Source: Stomorhina lunata (taxonomy: Eukaryota; Arthropoda; Insecta; Diptera; Rhiniidae). From it: DNA of 64,000 nt. The stretch covers positions 128,357,799-128,421,798 of the forward strand of contig OW121740.1 of NCBI GenBank assembly GCA_933228675.1. Direction: 5' to 3'. Below the pieces are notes generated by a model. It saw nothing but the letters and a program-made list of their open reading frames with translations, did not search any database and was not told the DNA's origin. Shown piece by piece: positions 1 to 13,429 of the stretch. Numbering within the stretch: position 1 is the stretch's first letter; each line of letters begins with the position of its first letter. Made by a program: the position numbers and the translations under genes.

Positions 1-1780
1 AATAACTTCTAATTTTTGTAGGAAATTATATAAAAATTTCTTAATTTAATAAGAAATATTTCAAAAATTTATTATTTTTACAGACAAATTTTCAAAAATT
101 TCATATTTTAATAGCAAATTTTTCAAAAATTTCATTTTTATAGGATTTTTTTCGAAAAATTCTTATTTTTATATACGAATTTCAAAAATTTCCTATTTTA
201 ATAGGAAATTTTTCAAAAAATTCTTATTTTTATAGAAAAATTTTCAAAAATTTCTTATTTTTATAGGAAAATTTTCAAAAATTCCTTATTTCTTTAGGAA
301 ATTTTTCAAAAATTTCTTAATTTTATAGAAAATTTTTAAAATTTTTTTTATTTTTATAGCAAAATTTTTCAAAAATTTCGTATTTTTATAGCAATTTTTA
401 CAAAAATTTCTTAGTTTTATAGAAAATTTTTTAAAAGTTTCTTATTTTTATAAGAAATTTTTCGAAAATTTCTCAATTTTATAGGAAATTTTTTAATTTC
501 TTATTTTTATAGGAAATTTTTTAAAAATTTCTTTTTTATGGGATTTTTTTTTTTAAATTTCATATTTTTATAGGAAATTTTTCAATTTCTTTTTTTAAAT
601 TGAAACTTTTTCAAAAATTTCTTATTTATATAATAAATTTTTCAAAAATTTTATATTTTTATAGGAATTTTTTTTTTACTTGTATAGAAAAATTTCTTAT
701 TTTTGTAGGAAATTTTTCAAAATTTTCTTATATTTATAGATAATTTTTCATTTTTTTTTTTATTTTTATAGAAAATTCCTATTTTTATTGGAAAATTTTC
801 AAAAATTTCTTATTTTTATAGGAAATTTTTTTAGTTTTTTAGGAAATTTTAACAAAACATTTTTTTTTTGTAGGAAATTTTTCAAAATTTATAATTCTTT
901 TAGGAAATTTTTCAAAAATTTCTTATTTTTATGGGAAAGTTTTCAAAAAATTCTTATATTTATAGATAATTTTTCAAAAATTTGTTACGTTTATGTGAAA
1001 TTTTTCAAAAATTTCTTATTTTTATAGGAAATTTTTAAAAAATTTCCTATTTTTATAGATAAGATTCAAAAATTTCTTATTTCTATAGATAATTTTTCAA
1101 AAATTACTTAATTTTATTGAATTTTCAAAAATTTCCTTTTTATAGGAAATTTTTCAAAATTTTTATAGTTTTTTATAGGAATTTTTTCGAAAAATTCTTA
1201 TGTTTATATACAAATTTCTTATTTTTATAAAAATTTTTTCAAAAATTACTTATTTTTATAGGAAATTTTTCAAAATTTTCTTATTTCTTTAGAAAATTTT
1301 TTAAAATTTTCTTAATTTTATAGGAAATGTTTTGAAATTTTCTTAATTTTATAGGAAATTTTTTAAGATTTTCTTATTTTGATAGGAAACTTTTCAAAAT
1401 TTTCTTATTTTTATTGGAAATTTTTCAAAAATTTCTTTTTCTTTTCTAAAATTTTTCAAAAATTTCATATTTTTATAGAAAATTTTTAAAAAATTTCTTA
1501 TTTTGATAAAAAAAAATTTCAAAATTTTCTGATTTTTATAGGAAATTTTTCAAAATATTCTTATTTTTATAGGAAAATTTTTAAAATGTTCCTAGTTTCA
1601 TAGGAAATATTTCAAAAATATCTTACTTTTAAAGAAAATTTTTCAAATTTTTCAAAAATTTCTCATTTTTATAGGAAATTTTCTTAATTTAATTAAGAAA
1701 ATTTACAAAAATTTTTATTTTTTTTAGGAATTTATTCAAAAATTTCCTTTTGTTAAAGAATTTTTTCACAAACTTCAATG
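1..1780. repeat. 31-bp AT-rich tandem array (left edge of window)
   Basis: A degenerate tandem array with a period of about 31 bp. Each unit contains TTTTTATAGGAAATTTTTC followed by AAAAATTTCTTA. The block AAATTTTT-C-AAAAATTT is an 8-1-8 inverted repeat, so each unit can fold on itself. Units differ by small indels and substitutions throughout, which suggests an older, less homogenised array than those at 57.5-63.2 kb, which share the same unit on the same strand. It runs off the left edge. Open frames here (for example 788-1027) are low-complexity F/K/N translations of the repeat and are not genes. Confidence 0.9.
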
Positions 1781-1784
1781 ATTG

Positions 1785-3500
1785 ATTTCTATTTATTTAG
1801 TAGTAGGTCTTGAATGGGTTAAGGCAAATTTTTTTAAGAACCTAGAAAAAACTCTTTAAATGAAGTTATATATAAAACTGCCAGTGATTTATGAAAATTA
1901 ATTTTTAAACAAATACTAAAAGTAATTTAATTTTCTTGAGTTTTGCATATTTTAAGAATTTTAGCAACTAAACTAGTCTAGCACTGGCTCAGACAATATG
2001 AAGACGATTTGAATTTCTAAAAAAATATATAGCCAAAGGTAAAAAAACACTTTGTTAAACATAATTCTGCAGCTTGTAACTAGAAGTTTCCTTATCATTT
2101 TATTCTAAAAGATAAAAATCTACTTTTACATAGCAAAAAAATGGGTGGTCTCTTTCACTCAGTTCAGTTGAGTTGAGTAGCGGTTGTTACATAAAGGAGG
2201 GTGCACTCTAATTAATCATACTTAGCTCTAAAACAGGTACATTAAAAATAGAAGGAAAGAAAGGAAAATTATGAACATAAATGTTGGGTGATCATGTCTC
2301 CTTAATAAAACATTAATTAACATAATAAATATTTTTAGAGAATTTTTTGTAAGGTATTTATTTGCCTTTCTTATTACATAAGAATTAATTTTAAAAGTTT
2401 AAAATTTTTCTTAAACAAAATTCTTCTTATTTTCCAACCAACTGCCATAATATTGGAGATGTTTTAGCACCGTTATGTTTACGTGTTTGCTATTAATAAA
2501 TTATAATTAATTGCCAGGTGGATCATTAGGCGTTACTATCAACAAAAAACCCAAGAAAAAATACAAAAACTTAAAGCTATAAACAGAAAAACCAAATAAA
2601 AAAGTTATGACCACTATAAACTGTTGCTTGCCTCTAAAAAGAACAAATACTTTAACAAACTTTTGGCAGCACCTACACTACTCTAATGTATGTTCTGGCC
2701 AACAAAAAAAAAAAAACAAGGTAAAAAATTAAAAATTTAAAACTAACTGAAAAGTCTTGGAGGCTTAAAGCATTGCACATTCATTTCCTATGAAATGAAA
2801 ATAAATTGAGAAATCATTACAAATTACCCTGATAAATACAGTTAATTTGATAAAAAACAATTTGTTATTAAAGTAATTTTTCTTCTTGGAAATATTAGCA
2901 GAAAAATCATTTAAGCCACTTGTACTTATCAAATTATAGAGTTACATTGTACGAATAAATATTTCGACTATCGTTTAAGTGCTACTATTTTGAAAGTGTC
3001 TAAAAGTTTGTTGCCTAAGTCTTTTGTTTTTTTTTTTTTTTTTTTGTTTAAGTACTAAAATTTATTAAACTTCCATTCACTTTAATTAATCAAAAGTTAT
3101 GTGATTTTGCTAAAAACAATTACTACTTAAAAAGAATAATGTGGTAATCAGCCAAATGATTAGAGCTTTGGTAATTTATTTCCTGGTTAAATAAGATAAA
3201 TTTAAAATAGATCAGAAAGTAAATTGACATAACTGCATTATGATTTTAAGAAAGAATTCGAGTTGTGAATATAGGGAATGCATCCTGCCTTGACTGCAAC
3301 ACGGTTCGTTATCATAATGGAATCTAAATTTGTGATATATTAAAGAAAACTGTAGAGGGTACATGAAAAAATATGTAAGGCTATTTTGCAAAGGAACAAT
3401 GGCATAATTACTGATAGAAGGAGATGTGTCGTTGTAAAACTATTTTAATGATAATTATTTCTATGTCAAATCTTATTTTTATTTTCAATACAAATTTTCT
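1785..3500. other. Unassigned AT-rich non-coding sequence
   Basis: Non-repetitive AT-rich DNA between two arrays. A poly-T run of about 19 bp lies near 3027-3045. I see no splice-bounded coding segment, RNA gene or recognisable transposon. Intergenic or intronic. Confidence 0.5.
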
Positions 3501-6370
3501 CAATAAATATACCCTATAAAAAACTTACATCGAAAATTTCCTGTATAACTCATAAAAAAATTTGTGTTACAAAAAAATGTCAAAAATTTTTCTATAGAAA
3601 ATTTAAACCCAAAATTTTTATACGAAAAAATTTCATATCGAAAATTTTCCATAAAAATAACTATTTTATGTTTATTAAACATTGTTATAAAGAAAAATTT
3701 AATGTTCAAATTTCTTAATAAATATCTATATTGTAAAATTGTTATAAAAATGTTTATACCGAAATTTTTCCATAAACATTTATATCGAAATATTTCTAGA
3801 AAAACTTTCTTATCGAAAATTGTTTGTAAAAAATCGAAAAAAATTTCTATACAAATTCAATATGTCGAAAAACTTTCTATAAAAATTTTAATAACGATAA
3901 ATTTTCTATACAAAATTTTATATGAAAAATTTTCTATTAAGAAACTTTTGATAATGAAAAATTTTTCATACAAAATTTTATATCGAAAAATTTTCAAACT
4001 AAATATTTATATCTAAAAGTTTTCTATAGAAAAAAAATATCTATATATAGAGAATTTTAATGTCGAAAAATTTTTGTTACAAAATTTTTATATTGAAAAA
4101 ATTCTATAGTAATTTTATATACAAAATCTTTTTATCGAAAAATTTTCTACGCAAAATTTTATATGAAAAATTTTCTATTAAGAAAATCTTGATATTAAAA
4201 AATTTTGTATGGAGAAAAATTTCATATTACAAAATTTTTATAGTGAACAATATTGTATAGAGAAAATTTTTATATCAAAAAATTTTCTATGAATAAAATT
4301 TTTGTATTGAAAAATTTAAAAAAAAATTATATCGGAAAATTTTCCAAAAAAAAACTTTTTTATAGACAAATTTCTATACAAAATTTTTATTTCGAAAAAT
4401 TTTCTATACAAAATTTTTATATAAAAAAACTTTCTATACAAAAATTTTTATAACAATAAATTTTCTACAAAATTTTTATATTGGAAAATTTTCTACACAA
4501 AATTTTATATGAAAAATTTTCTATTAAGAAAATTTTGATATTGAAAAATTTTGTATGGAGAAAAATTTTATACTATAAAATTTTTATAGTATAAATTTTT
4601 TATAGAGAAAATTTTTGTATCGGAAATTTTTGTATAAAAATGTTTATATCTAAAAATTTTTTACAAAATCTTTTTTACAGACAAATTTTCAATACAAAAT
4701 TTTTATATTTAAAAGTATTTTATATAGAATTTTAATGTCGAAAAATTTTCTATACAAAATTTTTATATTAAAAAACTTTCTATAAAACTTTTTATATCGA
4801 ATAATTTTGTATACAAAATCTTTTTATCGAAAAATTTTCTACACAAAATTTTATACGAAACATTTTCTATTAAGAAAATTTTGATATTGAAAAATTTTGT
4901 ATGGAGAAAAATTTTATATTATAAAATTTTTAAAGTGAAAAATTTTGTATAGAAAAAATTTTTATATCAAAAAATTTTCTATAAATAAAATTTTTATATT
5001 GAAAAACTTAAACAAAAAATTTATATCAGAAAATTTTCTATAAAAATTTTTATATCGGAAAATTTTCTATAACAACTTTTTTATAGACAAATTTTCTATA
5101 CAAAATTTTTATATCGAAAAATTTTCTATACAAAAATTTTTTTAACAATAAATTTTTTATAGAAAATTTTTATATTGGAAAATTTTCTATACAAAATTTT
5201 ATATGAAAAATTTTCTATAAAGAAAATGTTGATATTGAAAAATTTTGTATGGAGAATAATTTTATATTATAAAATTTTTATAGTAGAAATTTTTTATAGA
5301 GAAAATTTTTATATCGGAAATTTTAGTATAAAAATGTTTATATCTAAATATTTTTTATAAAAGCTTTTTTATAGACAAATTTTCAATACAAAATTTTTAT
5401 ATCGAAAAATTTTCGATACTAAATTTTTATATGTAAGTATTTTAAATGGAAATTTTTATCGAAAAATTTTCTACACAAAATTTTAAATGAAAAATTTTCT
5501 ATTAAGAAAATTTTGATATTAAAAAATTTTGTATTGAGAAAAATTTTATATTATAAAATTTTTATAGTGAAAAATTTTATATTATAAAATTTTTATAGTG
5601 AAAAATTTTGTATAGAGAAAATTTTTATATCAAAAAATTTTCTATAAAAATTTTTTAATCAAAAAATTTTTTTTTTTTAATTTTTATAACAAAAAATTTT
5701 CTATTTTTATATCAAGACATTTCCTTTATAAAATTTTATACCGAAAAATTTTCTATAATAAATTTTTATATTGAAAAATTTTATATGAAGGAAATTTTTA
5801 TATTCTAAAATTTTCTAAAAAGAAATAATAAATAAATGTAATAGACTGGGATCAAATGCAAATAATTTTTTTTAATAATGTTTATATATTTTTTGTTATT
5901 TTTTGAGAAAATTTTTGCAGAGAAAATTTTTTATTGAAAAATTTTCTATAGAGAATATTTTAATATTGAAAAATTTTCTATAGAGACATTTTTGAAGCTG
6001 AAAAATTTTCTATAGAGCACGTTTTTATATTTTAAAATTTTTTATATAGAAAATTCATGTTTTTTTAAAGACTATCTTTATATTAAAATAAAAGTATATC
6101 GAAAATTTTTTTATAAAAATTTTTATATAGAAAATTTTCCTTTTAAAATTTTTATATCGAAAATTTTTCTCAAAAAATTTTTATATAGAAAAAAATTTCT
6201 ATAAAAATTTTTTATATCGACAAATTTTGTATAAAAAATTTTTCTATAAAATATTTTATTTCAAAAGATTTTCTTTAAAATTTTTTATATCGAAAAATTT
6301 TCTATGCAAAATTTTCTATAAAAATAAAGTATGAAAGTTTTAGCATGAACAATTTTTAGCAAAAAATTTG
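3500..6370. repeat. 29-bp tandem array, TATATCG type
   Basis: A diverged array with a period near 29 bp. Units combine AAAATTTTCTATACAAAAT and TTTTATATCG. Some units carry CTATAG, others CTATAC or CTATAA, so the central palindrome is partly decayed. Larger repeated blocks (for example the stretch containing TATTAAGAAAATTTTGATAT recurs near 4170, 4520, 4870, 5220 and 5500) show a higher-order period of about 340-350 bp. A short non-repeat patch lies near 5820-5880. Frames of 60-150 codons within it are artefacts of the repeat. Confidence 0.85.
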
Positions 6371-8230
6371 CCATAAAAAAATATGTTTGAAGATACATAT
6401 TAAATTATATTTCAAATACATTCTCTCCCCATCCATTACCCCTTTAATTCGAAAATGATTTCTATTTAGAAAAAAAAAATAATTTGTCAAATTTGACATA
6501 AATTACAACTTTTGAGTTTGGATATTTCTAAATCTATATTGTAATTAGCAATTAGTTAAACGCTTCTTTTAAACGCATAAACATTTCAAATATTGGTATT
6601 AAAAAAACGTTAGCAATAGATAGTTAAACCACGTACTCATGCTGACCATTTGAAAAACAGGTGTATCATCGTTACAGGCTTGTCACAACACTAAATACAG
6701 ATGTTCTCATAAATCAACTTAACTTGACCAGTTTCTATTGCTCGAATCCATTTAGAATTAAGTGACTACCAGACGCATATTTCGTTGGCTTCCTCCTGTT
6801 CTGCCAAACTGCAACGTCGTACAGCGAAAAGAGTGATATAAAGAAATTTAAACATAAAAATTTAATAAAACCAAACATTAATTACATTTGCGTGTTACTT
6901 TTCCAGTTACTACATTCTGCCAGAACCACAAGCCACAGAAATTTATTTAATTAAAAGAAAAAACACAAACGGAGAGATTTGCTAAATGAGTAGGTAGTTC
7001 TGGGGATGTTTAAGCAAACTAAATAAAGAAAATGGATGTGGTCATTTGAAAAACTAACTCAAGTAAACAAACATCGGGAAAATAGTGAATTACACTAGAC
7101 AACAAGAATGTTGTATAAAATTTTTAAAAACAAAAAATTTTGAAATTTTGAATAAATTCAATTTTTGAATAAATTTAAAATAGAGGATTGAAAATAATAT
7201 TAACAGCTCTTACTAGGATTGTTTTTGTGTATAAAGTTATGATAGAAACGGAGAAGCAACCTCTTCAAAAATTACAAATTTTAGAAAAACCATTTTGCTT
7301 TATATATAAAATCCTCAAAAAAATTCTGTTGCACCGTGTTCTTCAAACAATTGCACCTTAATATTCTAAATATGCTCACCATATGATAATGGTAAAAAAA
7401 ATCTCTAATCTTTCTCACATTAAATAAAAATTCTAATGTTAATTTTCATTTAAAACTCGAAGCCAGATTTGTTAATTTTTCATCATTTCCAAAAGGAAAT
7501 GGCATTTTTATTATAATAAAAATGTAGCATATGCCTCAGCAATTAGTATAACACGAAACTTGAATATAAAACTGCAGAAGATTGAAAGTCAAAGCCGATT
7601 CACTGGCCAAATAAATTGAAGAAAATATTTAACAGATTAGAAATAACTGATTTCTAAGTGTGTGGCAGTCCTCGTCTCTCATATGATCAAAGTATGAATG
7701 GATGGACCGATGAATAGATGTGGATGGATGGATGCCAAGTTGCTACTCTGTGTCTTTTTGTTTTCAATTCATCTGATGTTTGTTAATATTTAATCACAAC
7801 GAGTCATATTATATGATTTTCAAATTAATTGACAGAAATTAAAATCATCTCAACCGTACGAAACATAGAAAGACATTTGCAGAATTTGATCATGTCCGAA
7901 TGTTTTCCTGGGGCTGCTGTTCTTTAAGATTTTTTTATTGTTATAAATGTGATTTGTTTTTAAGTTTTGTTTGTTCTATTGGTTTTCTTGTCGTTTTGCT
8001 TTATTGACAAGAATGTCAATTGCACGTTAGACACGCGTTTAAGCAGCTCAAATTGAAACACGCGTTTAAATTGTTTACTTGGTAACCGAAATGTACAAGT
8101 TAAATATGAGGAAATTTTGTTGTAAGTTTTGCCGTTGTATTCAAAAAAAATACTCTACACCAAGTCTTATAGATTCATCAATAACATTATGTAACTTGAA
8201 CAATTACATGTATAGGATTGTACATATTTT
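6370..8230. other. Unassigned AT-rich non-coding sequence
   Basis: Single-copy-looking DNA between two related arrays. A short GGAT-type microsatellite lies at about 7697-7736. No coding exon or RNA gene is recognised. The open frame 8079-8294 runs into the next array and has no recognisable domain. Confidence 0.5.
7697..7736. repeat. (GGAT)n-like microsatellite
   Basis: An imperfect run of GGAT/GGATG units (ATGGATGG, GTGGATGGATGG) in otherwise AT-rich sequence. Confidence 0.6.
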
Positions 8231-11000
8231 TTATAAAAATGTTTATATCGAAAAATTTTCTAAAGAAAAATTTTATATCAAAAATACTCTATAGAAAAAT
8301 ATTCTATACAAAATTTTTATATCGAAATATTTTTTGAACAAAATTTTTATTCTTTTTGTCTTATATCATAAATTTTCTATAAAAAGTTTAATTTTGAAAA
8401 TTTTCTATACAAATTTTTATCAAAACAAAAATTTAATCAAAAATATTACTATAGTAGTTTTTAAATCGAAAAGTATTTTTTTTTTTAATTTTATATTGAA
8501 AATTTTTTTATAAAAATTTCTATGGAAAATTTTCTATAAAAATGTTTATATCGAAAAATTTCTATAAAAATTTTAATATCAAAACATTTGTATATCGAAA
8601 TATTTTCGAAACAAAATTATTATACTGAAAATTTTTCTATTACTTTTTTCTTCTTTTTGTTTAATATTGACAATTTTTTATAAAACGTTTAATATTGAAA
8701 ATTTTCTATACAAATTTTTATATTCAAAAAATATTTCTATAGTAATTTTTACATCCAAAAATTTTATATCAAAAAATTTTCTTAAAAAATTTATGTTTCA
8801 AAAAATTTTCTATACAAAATTTTTGCATCAAGAATTTTTCTATATACATATATTTCTTATAGTGAAAAATTTTCTATACAATTTTTTTTTAAATTTTTTA
8901 TTAAAATATTTTCCAAACATAATTTTTGTATCGAACAAATTTCTATAAGTTTTTCTGTCGAAAACTTTTCTATAATAATTTTTGTATCAAAAAAGTTTTT
9001 ATAAATTATTTCAATCGAAAAATTTTTTATAGAAATTTTTATATTGAAAAGTTTTTTAAAGAAAAATTTTCTTAAGAAAAATTTTTTTAAGAAAAACTTT
9101 CTAAAGAAAAACTTTGTGTCAAAAATTTTCTATGGAAAAATTTTGTATCGAAAATTTTCTAAAGAAAAATTTTGTGTCGAAAATTTTCTATAGAAAAATT
9201 TTATATAGTAAATTTTCCATAAAAAAATTTATGTCGAAAATTTTGTATACAAAAAATGTATATCAAAAATTGTATACCGAAAATTTTCTAAAGAAAAATT
9301 TTATATCGAAAATTTTCTATAGAAAAATTTTATATCGAAAATTTTCTATAGAAAAATTTTATATCAAAATTTTAGATAGAAAAATTTTATATCGATAACT
9401 TTCTATAGAAAATTTTTATATCTAAAATTTTTTTTAGAAAATTTTTTTTTATATTGAAAATTTTTTATAGAAAAATTTTGTATCAAAAATTTTCTAAAGA
9501 AAAATTTAGTTTCGAAAATTTTTTATAAAAAATTTTGTATTGAAAATTTTTTATAGAAAAATTTTGTATCGATAATTTTCTACAGAAAAGTTTTGTATCT
9601 AAAATTTTCTACAGAAAAATTTTATATCAAAGATTTTCTTTAGAAAAATTTTGTATCGAAAATTTTGTTTCAACAATTTTCTATAGAAAAATTTTGTATC
9701 GAATATTTCCTGTAGACAAATTTTTTATCGAAAATTTTTGATAGAAAAATGTTTTATCAAAAATTTTCTATAGAAAAATTTTGTATCGAATATTTCCTTA
9801 GACAAATTTTTTATCGAAAATTTTTGATAGAAAAATGTTTTATCAAAAATTTCCGATAGAGAAATTTTGTATCGAAAATTTTATATAAAAAAATTTTATA
9901 TCGAAAATTTCTATAAATAAATTTTGTATCACAAATTTTCTATAGAAAAATTTTGTATCGAAAATTTTTTATAGAAAAATTTTGTATCGAAAATTTTTTA
10001 TAGAAAAATTTTGTATCGAAAATTTTTTATAGAAAAATTTTGTATCGAAAATTTTCTATGGAAAAATTTTTTGTCGAAAATTTTCTATAGAAAAATTTTA
10101 TATCAAAAATTTTCTATAGAAAAATTTTGTATCGAAAATTTTCTATAGAAAAATTTTGTATCGAAAATTTTCTATAGAAAAATTTTGTATCGAAAATATT
10201 CTATAGAAAAAATTTTTTGTATCGAAATTTTTCTTTAGAAAAATTTTGTATCAAAATTTTTTTATTGAAAAATTTTGTATCGAAAATATCTATAAAAAAA
10301 TTTTGTATGGAAAATTTTCTTTAGAAACATTTTGTATTGAAAATTTTCTATAGAAAAATTTTGTATCGAAAATTTTCTATAGAAAAATTTTGTATCGAAA
10401 ATATTCTATAGAAAAATTTTTTGTATCGAAATTTTTCTTTAGAAAAATTTTGTATCGAAATTTTTTTATAGAAAAATTTTGTATCGATTATTTTCAAATA
10501 AAAAATTTTGTTTGGAAAATTTTCAATAGAAAAATCTTGTATCGAAAATTTTCTATAGAAAAATTTTGTATCGAAAATATTCTATATAAATATTTTGTAT
10601 CGAAAATTTTTTATAGAAAAATTTTGTATCGAAAATTTTTTATAGAAAAATTTTATATCAAAAATTTTCAATAGAAAAATTCCAAAATTTTCTATAGAAA
10701 AATTCGAACTTTTGTTTATAAAAATTTTTGTGTCGAAAATTTTCTATAGAAAAATTTTGTATGAAAAATTTTCTATAGAAAAATTTTGTATCGAAAATTT
10801 TTTACAAAAAAATTTTATATCGAAAATTTACTATAGAAAAATTTGATACTAAAAATTTTCTATAGCAAAAATTTTGGATCGAAAATTTGCTGTAAAAGAA
10901 TTTGTATCGAAAATTTTATTTGAAAAATTTTCTATATAATAATTTTATATCAACAATTTTCTATAAAAAATTTTAAATCGAAAATTTTCTACAGAAAAAT
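8230..11000. repeat. 29-bp tandem array, TTTTGTATCG type
   Basis: The left third (8230-9060) is degenerate. From about 9110 to 10990 the unit is clear: TTTTGTATCG, then AAAATTTTCTATAG, then AAAAA, giving 29 bp. It shares the CTATAG core with the other arrays but has its own spacer (GTATCG). The best homogenised part is about 9940-10200. Frames such as 9114-9398 and 10390-10674 repeat an F/I/E/K/Y-rich motif and are repeat artefacts. Confidence 0.9.
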
Positions 11001-12480
11001 AAAACAAATTTTTGTAGCATAATTTGAGGTCGTAGTGACTGTGTCTTACTTTATACAAATTGCAAATATTTGTTTTCTAATACATTGTAAAATAAAAACT
11101 ATTTTATCTTTTTTCTTGTTATAGCTTTCACTTAAGAACGCAATGCAAAGAATCCAACTAGTGGATAACTATAGATACGAGTATACACTTCTCTAGAACA
11201 TACGCAAATATAGGAAAAGGTAGCAAATGGCATAAAACCGAATAGGCAAATGACAAGTAGAGAAGAACTTCTGGTTAGAAAGAACATTTAAAGTACAAAT
11301 AAGTACTTCAAATTAACCCTAAAACAAACCAAAGGGTTTGGTAAGAAATCAATGAATAAATAGGTTCTTTATTTAAAATATGCAACTGTAAAAATAAAGA
11401 CAGAATATCTTAAATTATATCTAAAAAATTTATAATTTAATAATGTTAATGAAATATCATTGAAACAATTTGCATTCTTAGGGTTAATTACATTTCTTGT
11501 TCTCAAATAATCAAAGTTTTTTCAAACTTTTTTTACGCTGCCTGGCTTGTGTTTTTCTTTCATTTAGGAAAATTTAAACTGTTTGACATTTTAACAGATT
11601 TTTTTCTTCTTTTCTCATCTTCTCGGTTTTATTTGTTATTTTCATCTGTTTTATTTTATTTAAGTTCTTTTTTCCAGCATCTAACGTTTGATGTACTGCT
11701 TGTGTAATGTCAGCAAATTTTTGTTGTGTTTTTATCATCTTCCACTGACAGTTGGCAGAATTCACTACTCAAAGAATATTTTCGATTTTTTTTTTTTTAG
11801 TCTAACATTTTACCTTCATGGACTTTTGCGATTCCGCAAACTAACAAGGAAGGCACTTCATACACATTTGATGAATAATCAATTGTATGATGGTATGAAA
11901 TTGTTTGATGTGGTTGGTATGCTAAGGAATTGCATTACCTGAGTACTCGTATCTCAAGGTAATGGAAGGAAAGGTATTCTATACATATCATTTCCTATTG
12001 AAATTATTAAGCCAGAACAAATCATCGTTTCTTTCACTGTTTTGATCGTTTCGGTCTTTTGTCCAATTTGATTTAGAAATTCCGAGAAATGCAAATTAAA
12101 TGAAAAGAAAACAAAAGCGATATTAAGTACAAGTGGTTGGTTAATCGTATTAGCATTTTGCCCAGAGTTCATTAAACGATAAAAATTTTGAAATTGGTTT
12201 TGGAAAAAAAAACTTGTTATTCGTAAAGTGATTTTGTAAAAGTTATTTGATATGTGTATTTAGTTAGGTAATGGTGGAATATCTTAAAAAATTTCAAAAA
12301 TATTTACTGAGTCAACAGAAAATTTAAACAAAAATTTCCGATTCATTTTTTAGCCTAATAATTATCATCAATATATTTTCTGGGTTTTTGGAGGATATAA
12401 TGTTCAAAACTATTTAGAGGTTATAATTTACAAAACTTTTTTCAAAGTTAAAAACGCTGGTTAGAAATGGAATATTATTT
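11000..12480. other. Unassigned AT-rich non-coding sequence
   Basis: Non-repetitive AT-rich DNA. Overlapping short frames on both strands at 11574-12172 show no family signature, and no flanking splice signals make a convincing exon. No RNA gene seen. Confidence 0.5.
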
Positions 12481-12870
12481 TATTCGTATGGCTGTCCCCA
12501 TAATACACCATTCGATCGGATCAATTTTCGAGTGTATCTCGAATAAATATGTCATCATAAATGTTGACCTTCAAATGAGAAATTGTGCCTGACTGTACGC
12601 ATAACAATTGCCTTTAATGGCGCTCCTCAGAAAATAGTCAAACGATTTCAAATCGCTACTCCCTGGTGGCCTTTTAACGTCACCATTTAGGCTACCTAAA
12701 CGAATTACATGATTGTGATATGAAAATGGCAAACTGCATCATCCTGTCAAAGACTCTATAATATGAAGATGTTGCACATCAATACATTGATTTGCCATAT
12801 GGTCGTTTTGAAAAATCCCGTACCACTTTTACTTTAATTCGGAAAAAAATAAAGGAGACAATTATCCAAT
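12480..12870 (-). pseudogene. Decayed DDE transposase, C-terminal part
   Basis: The reverse complement of about 12590-12690 reads GDVKRPPGSSDLKSFDYFL, then RSAIKGNCYA. This closely follows the C-terminal signature of a common insect DDE (Tc1/mariner-like) transposase family, usually of the form GDV-x-WPPRS-x-DLTPLDYFLWG. The tryptophan before PP is replaced by R, and stops and frameshifts follow within about 10 codons, so it is dead. Upstream, around 12735-12760, a DDAVCHF-like stretch may be the remnant of the motif around the second catalytic Asp. It lies on the same strand as, and would continue, the N-terminal part at 17620-18260. Family assignment rests on remembered motifs. Confidence 0.65.
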
Positions 12871-12929
12871 GAGTGAAAGCTAAGGCGTTTTGTATTGTCT
12901 TTGATCCTATTGAAACCAATGAAAGCAAT

Positions 12930-13240
12930 TTTGGCTGTTTTCGTAAGTGTTTTGTATGGGAGCTATGGTTAAATGTGAACCGATTTCAATAAAATTTTAT
13001 ATGCTGTATAACGATGTGTGATAAATCTTATCATCGTGTTATAATTTGTCGTTTATTAGCAAATAAGCTATGGGAATAGGCGAGGTTATTCGGAAGCTAT
13101 GGTCTAATGTAAACCGATTTCGCCCAATTTTACTACCGAAATTTTCCAAGAAAGAAGAATATTTTTGTCAAATTTCAGTGACCTAGCACTTTTCGTTCAG
13201 GCCCTATCGTGCCGACAACAGACATACGGAAAAATCTAAT
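12930..13240 (+). repeat. Fragment of the 26.8-28.5 kb dispersed repeat family
   Basis: The sequence from TTTTGTATGGGAGCTATGG through the CAGACATACGG motif is clearly homologous to 28130-28440, sharing GTAAACCGATTT, ACAAATAAGC and a CATTTATT/CGTTTATT module in the same order and orientation. It is a truncated copy of that element, lying next to the transposase remnant. Confidence 0.75.
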
Positions 13241-13429
13241 TCATCAAAAAAAAATAACATACTTTAAGGCTTAGAATTTTTCAGTATTAATTTTCATGGT
13301 TTTAGTAAACAATGCACAGTGGGATGAAATAAATAAATTTGGACACATATGTCACAACGGTTACGTATGGTTTGTGCCAATAATAATAACTATGGTACTT
13401 TGAGGGGTAAAAATCTTAATTTATTAATT

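Noticed and set aside
3564..4016. 150-codon frame in the left array
   Set aside because: Low-complexity K/I/F/Y translation of the 29-bp repeat; no domain.
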